From the NCBI GenBank assembly GCA_903854455.1, contig CAINWJ010000132.1, positions 1 through 5,590 on the forward strand: 5,590 nt of DNA, in the 5' to 3' direction. The notes under the pieces were generated by a model. It was not told the DNA's origin. It did not search any database and saw nothing but the letters and a program-made list of their open reading frames with translations. The translations under genes and the position numbers were made by a program. Position 1 is the first letter of the stretch. Every line of letters starts with the position of its first letter. Shown here one piece after another: positions 1 through 4,632 of this stretch. This DNA comes from Candidatus Peribacteria bacterium (GTDB lineage: Bacteria; Patescibacteriota; Gracilibacteria; Peribacterales; Peribacteraceae).

Positions 1-1
1 C

Positions 2-472
2 GAGACGGATGATCCTGTCCGCCGGATGATGGAGGCGGACCGAAGTCTGTGGCTGGTTGATGAATCGTTGCGATTAAGTGACGCTGTGACCATGGGCAGC
101 GGACTGGAGTGCCGTGTTCCGTTCTTAGACCCGAACATCATCGCCTGGTCACACGCAACACCGTCGTCGTGGCATGTCGGACTGAAGCGAACGAAAGCGT
201 TGCTGAAGGACACATACCGTTCGATCCTCCCCCCACATCTGTTCTCGCTTACGAAAGCCTCCTTCTACCCGCCGCTCGCCAAGTGGATCCGCCGCGAGTG
301 CGCACCGCTGATCGAGGAAGCACTGAATCAACCGAGAATCCGTGAACTGTTCAACGTCGACACTCTGCGCGAGCTGCACCAGGCACACATTCGCCACGAA
401 CGGTATGCCCTGCACCCGCTGCAGGCAATCATCCAGCTCAGCAACTGGTTCGAGACAGTCTACGACGCGTGA
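2..472 (+). CDS. asnB: Asparagine synthetase (glutamine-hydrolysing), C-terminal fragment, 5' end outside window
   Basis: This is the last ~156 residues of an asparagine synthetase-type protein; the reading frame is open to the left edge, so the N-terminal glutaminase and the ATP-pyrophosphatase motif lie outside. The family makes asparagine (or amidates a related substrate) from aspartate, ATP and glutamine in the cytoplasm. Seen in the sequence: the hallmark block around positions 59-130, reading LWLVDESLRLSDAVTMGSG followed by LECRVPFLD, matches the family pattern of a D-x-x-S/T-M-x-x-x-x-E-x-R-x-P-F-L-D loop. Next comes K-x-x-L-K near position 197, then LPPHLFSLTKASFYPPLAKW, which replaces the usual RxKxGFxxPxxxW segment. 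The family's K-x-G-F is here K-A-S-F, so this member is divergent. Such divergent copies often sit in polysaccharide or glycoconjugate clusters and may amidate something other than free aspartate; that is inference. An ATG at 26 is internal and not a credible start, since the conserved fold needs far more N-terminal sequence. Confidence 0.88.
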   Translation, partial: ETDDPVRRMMEADRSLWLVDESLRLSDAVTMGSGLECRVPFLDPNIIAWSHATPSSWHVGLKRTKALLKDTYRSILPPHLFSLTKASFYPPLAKWIRRECAPLIEEALNQPRIRELFNVDTLRELHQAHIRHERYALHPLQAIIQLSNWFETVYDA

Positions 473-497
473 GCAATTGTAAATATCACACTCTACT

Positions 498-508
498 GAT
501 ACTAAAAT
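498..508 (+). promoter_or_regulatory. Candidate -10 region for the amidase/holin-like operon
   Basis: Two overlapping -10-like hexamers lie just before the hexamer tract: GATACT (498-503, 4 of 6 matches to TATAAT) and TAAAAT (503-508, 5 of 6). A TTGTAA at 477-482 resembles a -35 box but its spacing is poor for either (15 or 20 bases). Either hexamer would start transcription at about 510-515, inside the first repeat copies, giving a leader of roughly 130 bases before the ATG at 646. Assignment is by eye only. Confidence 0.35.
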
Positions 509-593
<85 letters not shown>

Positions 594-645
594 CCCCCGA
601 TCCCCATTGCCTTCCTGACCCTCTCCGTACTAGCATGCGCCTCCT

Positions 646-1461
646 ATGATCAACGCTCTCTTCATCGATGCAGGTCACGGACTGGGTCCCACGGGAGGGA
701 TCGACAACGGAGCATCAGGAAATGGAACGACGGAACGTAATGAGGCAGTGACGATGGCGCAGGCACTGGTGAATCAAATGATGAATGATGCGAGTTTCCA
801 GGGAGTGCAGATCATCAAGATCGGTGTGGATGATCGGATGATGCTCATCGACCACATCAAGGAGATCAATGCGGTGTGCCGGCAGAATAACTGGCAACCG
901 TGGGAAGCACTCCTCCTTTCAATCCATGTGAATGCTGCAGGTGATCCGGCAGCCCGCGGACTGGAAGCGTGGTACTCGCCGAAGGCACCCGGAATGGTGA
1001 CGTTCGCCAGAACACTCGTCGAACAGGTGTCAGCGACGACGGGAATCCCGCCACGTTCTCGTCCGGCACTGATCTCATCCGAAAACCGGTGGGGCAGGCT
1101 CGGCATTCTGGACGATACGCTCTGCAATGGCTGTCTCTTCGAGGCGGGATTCATCTCGAATCAGTTCGATGCTGCATTCTTCAAAGACAACGCACTGCGG
1201 GAGAAGATCGTTGACGGTCTGCACCGCGCCATCAGAATCTACTGCGCACTGCCTGCATTACCCGGTCCCGTCACTCCGCCGTCGTTCTTCACCGACGTCC
1301 CGGAGCTTGCCTGGTACCACCAGGATGTGAAGCTCTGCCTGGATGAGGGACTATTCAGAATGCCCGCCGACGGTCTCTTTCGCCCCGAACGCCCCATGAG
1401 CCGGGCGGAGATTGCGACGATCCTGGCTCGTCATCTACGGAATCATCACAAGATCGGATGA
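646..1461 (+). CDS. N-acetylmuramoyl-L-alanine amidase (Amidase_3) with C-terminal SLH domain, endolysin-like
   Basis: A 271-residue zinc amidase that cuts the bond between muramic acid and the peptide stem of peptidoglycan. Seen in the sequence: FIDAGHG with the first zinc ligand His11, GTTERNEAV with Glu30 as the second ligand, SIHVNAA with His94 as the third, and LFEAGFISN with the catalytic Glu166. All required residues are therefore present. After a proline-rich hinge (about 203-213) a single S-layer homology domain runs from about 214 to 265, with FFTDVPELAWY, the DGLFRPE turn and MSRAEIATIL. The start is fixed: an in-frame TAG at 631-633 lies just upstream and no other start intervenes. 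The zinc ligand at residue 11 leaves no room for a signal peptide, so export by the Sec pathway is not expected. The holin-like gene 59 bases downstream suggests a phage-type endolysin; a housekeeping amidase exported some other way is the alternative. No Shine-Dalgarno sequence precedes the ATG. Confidence 0.92.
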   Translation: MINALFIDAGHGLGPTGGIDNGASGNGTTERNEAVTMAQALVNQMMNDASFQGVQIIKIGVDDRMMLIDHIKEINAVCRQNNWQPWEALLLSIHVNAAGDPAARGLEAWYSPKAPGMVTFARTLVEQVSATTGIPPRSRPALISSENRWGRLGILDDTLCNGCLFEAGFISNQFDAAFFKDNALREKIVDGLHRAIRIYCALPALPGPVTPPSFFTDVPELAWYHQDVKLCLDEGLFRMPADGLFRPERPMSRAEIATILARHLRNHHKIG

Positions 1462-1520
1462 GAGAAGCCAGACAATGATCATCGTACAAGCCTCCCCTCA
1501 ATCTTTTCCCCTCCATCACC

Positions 1521-1883
1521 ATGATCGACTCCTCCATCCTCGACGGCGTCCTCGGCAGATTCGTCAATGGTGACGCAGCCTACATCGCCGTCCTGACGTT
1601 CTTCATCTGCGAAGCGGTCTTCGCCGCGTTTCCCATCGAACGCAGTCGCATGAAGCAGCTCACCTCCCTCGTCATCGGTGCCATCCTCGGCGTCGTCCTC
1701 CTCAAGAATGCCTCGCCGGTCGACAACGTCCTGCAGGGTCTCCTCGCCGGCGGTGCCGCGACGATGGTCGTCGCCAAGTTCAAGGGAACGCCATCGACGG
1801 ATACGGTGCCAACAACGGTTCAGCCGTCAGCCCCCGCATCGCCGATCACTGCTCCAGCACAAGAACCTGCGGAACATTTGTAG
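1521..1883 (+). CDS. Holin-like small membrane protein
   Basis: A 120-residue protein with three predicted membrane segments: about 19-37 (AAYIAVLTFFICEAVFAAF), 47-62 (QLTSLVIGAILGVVLL) and 68-86 (NVLQGLLAGGAATMVVAKF). The order is helix, short basic loop (IERSRMK), a Gly-containing helix of the S-L-V-I-G-x-I-L-G type, a short loop, then G-L-L-A-G-G-A-A. It resembles small phage holins whose second and third helices read roughly 'P-L-x-S-L-x-x-G-x-x-L-G' and 'G-x-x-A-G-x-A-A'; this is recognition by pattern and not a database match. The last ~32 residues are Pro/Ala/Thr/Ser-rich and without strong positive charge, unlike the basic tails of many holins. It lies 59 bases after a signal-less amidase on the same strand, the partner a holin would release. 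The ATG follows a C/T-rich stretch without a Shine-Dalgarno sequence. It could instead be an unrelated small membrane protein. Confidence 0.62.
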   Translation: MIDSSILDGVLGRFVNGDAAYIAVLTFFICEAVFAAFPIERSRMKQLTSLVIGAILGVVLLKNASPVDNVLQGLLAGGAATMVVAKFKGTPSTDTVPTTVQPSAPASPITAPAQEPAEHL

Positions 1884-1890
1884 GAAAATG

Positions 1891-1914
1891 CCGGGACGCG
1901 GCGTCCCGGCTGCG
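1891..1914 (-). repeat. REP-like palindrome, copy 1
   Basis: The palindrome CCGGGACGCGGCGTCCCGG (1891-1909; 10-bp stem if 1890 and 1910 are included) starts 7 bases after the holin-like stop codon. Read on the minus strand it is preceded by CGCAG (1914-1910). Over 24 bases it matches copy 2 (3937-3960) except at three positions, all compatible with keeping the hairpin. No T-run follows in either direction, so it is not a standard intrinsic terminator, though it could still stabilise or end the upstream mRNA. Confidence 0.8.
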
Positions 1915-1973
1915 GGAATAATGAATGACGGCTATTGGCTCTGACTTTTTCTTTGACAATAACCCGCGGCGTT

Positions 1974-2033
1974 CAACTTTTTCAATTCCTAATCCCTAAT
2001 TCCACCCCCTTCACCCGTTCCATCCTTCCCTCC
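1974..2033 (+). other. C/T-rich, nearly G-free tract; possible Rho loading region
   Basis: In these 60 bases the plus strand has a single G (position 2017) and is mostly C and T. If transcription of the amidase/holin-like pair continues past the palindrome at 1891-1909, the RNA here would be unstructured, C-rich and G-poor, which are the features of Rho utilisation sites. The tract ends next to the promoter of the following gene. The assignment as a Rho site is inference from composition; whether this organism has Rho is not shown here. Confidence 0.3.
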
Positions 2034-2046
2034 GCTGTGCTATACT
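2018..2046 (+). promoter_or_regulatory. Extended -10 promoter abutting the start codon at 2053
   Basis: TATACT (2041-2046, 5 of 6 matches to TATAAT) is preceded by TG-C at 2038-2040, giving an extended -10 of the form TGnTATACT. The six bases ACTATCC-like spacer (2047-2052) lead straight to the ATG at 2053, so a normal start point seven bases after the -10 is the A of the ATG itself. TTCCAT (2018-2023) sits at a 17-base spacing as a weak -35. A leaderless transcript is predicted. Confidence 0.65.
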
Positions 2047-2052
2047 ATCCCG

Positions 2053-2445
2053 ATGGGTATCGAACACATCAAACACCATATGAATTACCGGCTCTCCGTG
2101 ATCATCGGCGTCGTGCTCTCCGCCATGGTCGTGACTCTCGCATCGTTGATCGGACGAGGGGCGATCAATTTGAAAGGATCCCTCATCAAAGATGAGCCAA
2201 CAGATGTGACAGTGATCGCGACGGTGGAGCCGAGGCTCACGGACGGAACGAAGATCACCGGCATCAACTTCCTTCGTAAAGAACCGCAGGAGGAAAATAT
2301 GAAGCCGCTCTACGATTATTACGTTACAACCTCGGAAGGGACGCCGTACTTCGTCCGTCTGCGATTCGATACGACCACCAATCAGTGGCAGCTCCTCACA
2401 TTTGAGACGCTACATCCTGACGCCGACCTGAAAGCCGTGCCATAA
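2053..2445 (+). CDS. Membrane-anchored protein of unknown function
   Basis: I do not recognise this 130-residue protein. One membrane segment is predicted near the N-terminus (about residues 13-33, rich in V, I, L and A), preceded by His/Lys/Arg (IKHHMNYR). This fits an N-in anchor or uncleaved signal, with the rest outside the membrane. The outer part (about 48-125) alternates hydrophobic and polar residues as in beta strands (VTVIATVEP, YDYYVTTSEG, PYFVRLRFD, WQLLTFETL) and has no cysteine, so it is probably a small beta-rich domain. The start at 2053 is preferred because the extended -10 fits exactly; ATG at 2080 (residue 10) would keep the membrane segment and is the alternative. Its 3' end overlaps the convergent glycosyltransferase gene by 50 bases. 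No function is assigned. Confidence 0.72.
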   Translation: MGIEHIKHHMNYRLSVIIGVVLSAMVVTLASLIGRGAINLKGSLIKDEPTDVTVIATVEPRLTDGTKITGINFLRKEPQEENMKPLYDYYVTTSEGTPYFVRLRFDTTTNQWQLLTFETLHPDADLKAVP

Positions 2446-3154
2446 GAACAAACCACGGAAAAACAATCACTGCCCGCCAGATACGCTTAAACCTCCTCGG
2501 CTCTTTCGTGAGCCTCCAGAGCCATTCAAATCCCGAGCGACGCATCCACTCCGGTGCCCGCACCTGTACTCCTGCCAGAAAATCGAAGGCGCCACCGACA
2601 CCCATCGCAACCCGCACGGTTGTCAATCGCTGAAGTACCCAATCAATCCACAGATCCTGCACAGGCGATCCGAACGCCACGAATAAGACTCGTGCTCCGG
2701 ATGCATTGATCCGATCGATGATTTGACCTTCCTCAGCCAATGAAGGAGTTCCTGCATACGTACCGGCAATCTGCAATGCCGGAAATCGTGCTTTCAATGC
2801 CGTAGCGGTTCGCTCGGCAACTCCCGGAGCGGCACCCAGAAAGAAGACGGAGCCAACGGATGCAAGCCCACAAATGCGCGTCATCAGATCGACACCCGTG
2901 ACGCGCGCTGGCAATCGTTGACCCAGGAATTTCGCTGCCCAGAGGAGACCGATGCCATCCGGAACATTGAGCGACGTTTTCCCGAGGACACCTCGAAAGT
3001 ATGGATCACGGTGCGCCTTCACGAGCATTTCCGGATTGGGCGTCATGACGTGATTTGCTCTGCCGGAAGCGAGCAATCCTTCGATGCAATGCAACGCCTC
3101 ATCCTCCGTGACCGGATCGATGGGAACGCCGAGGATGTGGATTCTGTGCAACAC
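2396..3154 (-). CDS. tagA: WecG/TagA/CpsF-family N-acetylmannosamine-type glycosyltransferase
   Basis: A 252-residue enzyme of the GT26 family (WecB/TagA/CpsF), which adds ManNAc or ManNAcA to a lipid-linked GlcNAc on the inner face of the membrane as an early step in wall teichoic acid, secondary wall polymer or enterobacterial-type antigen synthesis. Seen in the sequence: MTPNPEMLVKAHRD with Thr38 and Asn40, NVPDGIGLLWAAKFLG with Asp66 (the likely catalytic base), RVTG with Arg84, FFLGAAPGVAE, and FVAFGSPVQDLWI with Gln166. These line up, nearly one-for-one, with the residues described for Thermoanaerobacter italicus TagA. The C-terminus (about 199-245, RAPEWMRRSGFEWLWRL, then PRRFKRIWR) is basic and aromatic, as in the membrane-binding tail of the family. 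The start is GTG at 3154; TGA lies in frame 6 bases further upstream. TTG at 3151 is the only close alternative. Which sugar and which polymer it serves cannot be told from here. Confidence 0.93.
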   Translation of the reverse strand: MLHRIHILGVPIDPVTEDEALHCIEGLLASGRANHVMTPNPEMLVKAHRDPYFRGVLGKTSLNVPDGIGLLWAAKFLGQRLPARVTGVDLMTRICGLASVGSVFFLGAAPGVAERTATALKARFPALQIAGTYAGTPSLAEEGQIIDRINASGARVLFVAFGSPVQDLWIDWVLQRLTTVRVAMGVGGAFDFLAGVQVRAPEWMRRSGFEWLWRLTKEPRRFKRIWRAVIVFPWFVLMARLSGRRQDVASQM

Positions 3155-3161
3155 AGGGTTT

Positions 3162-3167
3162 CATTAT
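3162..3167 (+). promoter_or_regulatory. Weak candidate -10 for the DsbA-like lipoprotein gene
   Basis: CATTAT matches TATAAT at 4 of 6 positions and is the only reasonable -10 in the short divergent spacer. It overlaps the -10 of the opposite gene almost exactly, so RNA polymerase could probably use only one direction at a time. No -35 is visible. Start of transcription would be near 3174, leaving 12 or 24 bases before the two possible ATGs. Confidence 0.3.
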
Positions 3168-3191
3168 CCGCGATTCCGACGCACAATGGAA
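3163..3191 (-). promoter_or_regulatory. Promoter for the TagA/WecG gene
   Basis: On the minus strand GATAAT (3168-3163) matches TATAAT at 5 of 6 positions, and TTCCAT (3191-3186) lies at a 17-base spacing, the same hexamer and spacing as upstream of position 2053. The GTG start at 3154 is 8 bases beyond the -10, so the mRNA would have no leader or only one or two bases. It overlaps the start region of the divergent lipoprotein gene. Confidence 0.55.
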
Positions 3192-3197
3192 CCACCC

Positions 3198-3908
3198 ATG
3201 CAGATCAATCGTGCCATCATCGTCCTGAGTGTCATGTTGCTCCTCGGCGCATGCGCGATGACACCGTCTGTCAGCTTCCGCCCATCAACAGCATCAGGAA
3301 GTATCACAGGCACAAATCCGGGAACCGGCGACACCATCGGCGCAAATGAAGTGATGCCGAAAAATACGGATAGTCTGGAGGCGGGAACAACGCAGAGCGG
3401 AACAATCATTCCCGTATCCCTCACAGAGAAAGTTTCAATCCTATTCGGGAGCGGAACAGCCGTTCCAACACTCACAGAGTACTTCGATTACGACTGCGAC
3501 TATTGCCGGGAATTCGCGCTGACGCAGGAGCCATGGATCGAGCGGGAATTTGTTGGAACGAAGCGGATGAATGTGGAACGCGTATTTGCACCACAGACTG
3601 CACTGGGTTCACGGCTTGCAGAAGCGGTAATCTGTGCGGGGCTCCAAGGCAAAGTCAGTGAAATGGATCAGGCGTTGATCAGCCGGCAACCGGAGAACGA
3701 TACTGCTGTGTTTGCCATCGCGAAGAAAATCAGGCTTCAGACCAAACCATTTGCTACCTGCATGCAGCGAACGGATCTGCTGCCGAAGAATGATCAACGT
3801 GAGATCAAGCGAGTGCCGACGTTCCGGCTTGGAACTGCACAGTGGGAAGGAATCCTAACGGAGGAAGAGTTGCGGGCGAAGATTGAGGAAATGCTCAAGG
3901 CACAATGA
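3198..3908 (+). CDS. DsbA-like thioredoxin-fold lipoprotein
   Basis: A 236-residue thiol-disulfide oxidoreductase of the DsbA/BdbD (Thioredoxin_4) type, expected to act outside the cytoplasmic membrane. Seen in the sequence: a lipoprotein signal (MQINRAIIVLSVMLLLGAC) with lipobox L-G-A-C and lipidated Cys19; a low-complexity Ser/Thr/Gly linker (about 20-70); a strand leading to FDYDCDYCREFA with the active-site pair Cys100-Cys103; a helical region with two further cysteines (Cys146 in VICAGLQGK, Cys188 in FATCMQR); and the cis-proline loop RVPTFRLG with Pro207. The stretch between the last helix and the cis-proline is rather short for the family. I chose ATG 3198 because the signal peptide begins properly there; ATG 3186 adds only MEPP and is possible. 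The longer open frame upstream to 3084 runs antisense through the neighbouring gene and is not credible. A DsbB or VKOR partner is not in the window. Confidence 0.9.
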   Translation: MQINRAIIVLSVMLLLGACAMTPSVSFRPSTASGSITGTNPGTGDTIGANEVMPKNTDSLEAGTTQSGTIIPVSLTEKVSILFGSGTAVPTLTEYFDYDCDYCREFALTQEPWIEREFVGTKRMNVERVFAPQTALGSRLAEAVICAGLQGKVSEMDQALISRQPENDTAVFAIAKKIRLQTKPFATCMQRTDLLPKNDQREIKRVPTFRLGTAQWEGILTEEELRAKIEEMLKAQ

Positions 3909-3936
3909 GTGAATGACCAGATTCATTCAATGTTTT

Positions 3937-3960
3937 CGCAGCCGGGACATCGTGTCCCGG
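3937..3960 (+). repeat. REP-like palindrome, copy 2
   Basis: CGCAG (3937-3941) is followed by the palindrome CCGGGACATCGTGTCCCGG (3942-3960; stem CCGGGACA/TGTCCCGG, loop TCG). It sits in the 60-base gap between the convergent lipoprotein and methyltransferase genes. Compared with copy 1 read on the minus strand, 21 of 24 bases agree, and the changes A-T to G-C and T-G to C-G keep pairing. The match extends into the non-palindromic CGCAG tag, so the unit has a direction. No T-run follows on either strand. Confidence 0.8.
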
Positions 3961-3968
3961 TGTCGTAA

Positions 3969-4592
3969 TCATCGCTTGGCAACAGCTTCAAACGACGCAA
4001 TGTGATCGCCCCAGAACACCGACCGCGTGTGCCGGATTTTCTCAATGTGAAACAACGAAAGCATCTCCCGTAGGTACTCGCGCGTGAAGAAGTGACGCAT
4101 AATCTTACGTTTGTAGACATGATCCTCAACTTTCGTACCCGTTGCGTAGATCGGATCTTTCACTGATTTGCATTTCACAAAAAATAAGCCGCCTTTTTTG
4201 AGTACCCGATGAATCTCCCTAAAAATCTTTACGGTATCTTTATGGCGAAAGAAATGCAGGGCATTGTGAGCGTAGACAACATCGAATGATGCATCTGGAA
4301 ACGGTAACTTCTTGCGCAGATCGTGTTGAACGATCTCCATAGAATAGTCACCTCTTCCCTCCAGCCTCTCCTGGAGTTTTGTAAGCGCGTAAACGGAGAA
4401 ATCGATCGCCGTGACTGTAAATCCCCGCTTCAAAAACGCCACACTGTCCGCACCTTCCCCACACGCGACATCGAGGATCGTTCGTCCTCGAGGCAATCCC
4501 AATACTTTCATCGTACGTCGTGCAAAGCTATTGATGGAACTCTTTCTCGATGCAAGCTTCAAGTGCCATTGTCGTTGATCGTCAGATGCCAT
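3969..4592 (-). CDS. Class I SAM-dependent methyltransferase
   Basis: A 207-residue Rossmann-fold methyltransferase of the Methyltransf_11/25 type; substrate unknown. Seen in the sequence: motif I ILDVACGEGADS (39-50) that binds S-adenosylmethionine, the acidic end of strand 2 in VTAIDFS (Asp64), the IVQHDL segment (87-92) with Asp91, motif IV FDVVYAHNALHFF (103-115), and LKKGGLFFVK (131-140) after it. The C-terminal third (about 141-207) is rich in Lys, Arg and His and ends FEAVAKR. The length is complete for a stand-alone enzyme. The general look is like TehB-type or small-molecule methyltransferases, but nothing points to a substrate. The middle of the gene (about 4170-4260) is visibly more A/T-rich and its protein more Lys-rich than the neighbours, which hints at separate origin. 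It is divergent from the recombinase and convergent with the lipoprotein gene. The ATG at 4592 lacks a Shine-Dalgarno sequence. Confidence 0.88.
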   Translation of the reverse strand: MASDDQRQWHLKLASRKSSINSFARRTMKVLGLPRGRTILDVACGEGADSVAFLKRGFTVTAIDFSVYALTKLQERLEGRGDYSMEIVQHDLRKKLPFPDASFDVVYAHNALHFFRHKDTVKIFREIHRVLKKGGLFFVKCKSVKDPIYATGTKVEDHVYKRKIMRHFFTREYLREMLSLFHIEKIRHTRSVFWGDHIASFEAVAKR

Positions 4593-4613
4593 ACGTCTAC
4601 GAGAAGAACAGAA

Positions 4614-4619
4614 AGTATC
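4614..4619 (-). promoter_or_regulatory. Candidate -10 for the methyltransferase gene
   Basis: GATACT read on the minus strand (4619-4614) matches TATAAT at 4 of 6 positions. Transcription would begin near 4607, giving a leader of about 15 bases that lacks a Shine-Dalgarno motif. Only a weak -35 (TTCAGC at 18-base spacing) can be seen. It is one base away from the recombinase -10 on the other strand. Confidence 0.35.
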
Positions 4620-4620
4620 C

Positions 4621-4626
4621 TACACT
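4621..4626 (+). promoter_or_regulatory. -10 element placing transcription start at the recombinase ATG
   Basis: TACACT (4 of 6 matches to TATAAT) begins 12 bases before the A of the ATG at 4633, the same spacing as TATACT before the ATG at 2053. A start point seven bases downstream is the A of the ATG, so a leaderless mRNA is predicted. No convincing -35 is visible. Confidence 0.45.
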
Positions 4627-4632
4627 AGAGTC

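Noticed and set aside
1891..1909. Palindrome as a classic intrinsic terminator
   Set aside because: The stem is strong but no T-run follows on either strand, and the same unit recurs at 3942-3960 with a shared non-palindromic tag, which fits a dispersed repeat better.
1953..1958. Perfect TTGACA as a -35 box
   Set aside because: No -10-like hexamer lies 15-19 bases downstream (only A/C/T-rich sequence such as AACTTT), so it is probably chance.
3084..3197. N-terminal extension of the DsbA-like lipoprotein
   Set aside because: It would run antisense through the start of the glycosyltransferase and bury the lipoprotein signal peptide inside the protein; the starts at 3198 or 3186 fit the signal properly.
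4471..4491. Inverted repeat TCGAGGA...TCCTCGA
   Set aside because: It lies inside the methyltransferase reading frame over the codons leading into motif I; a chance coding hairpin is the simplest explanation.
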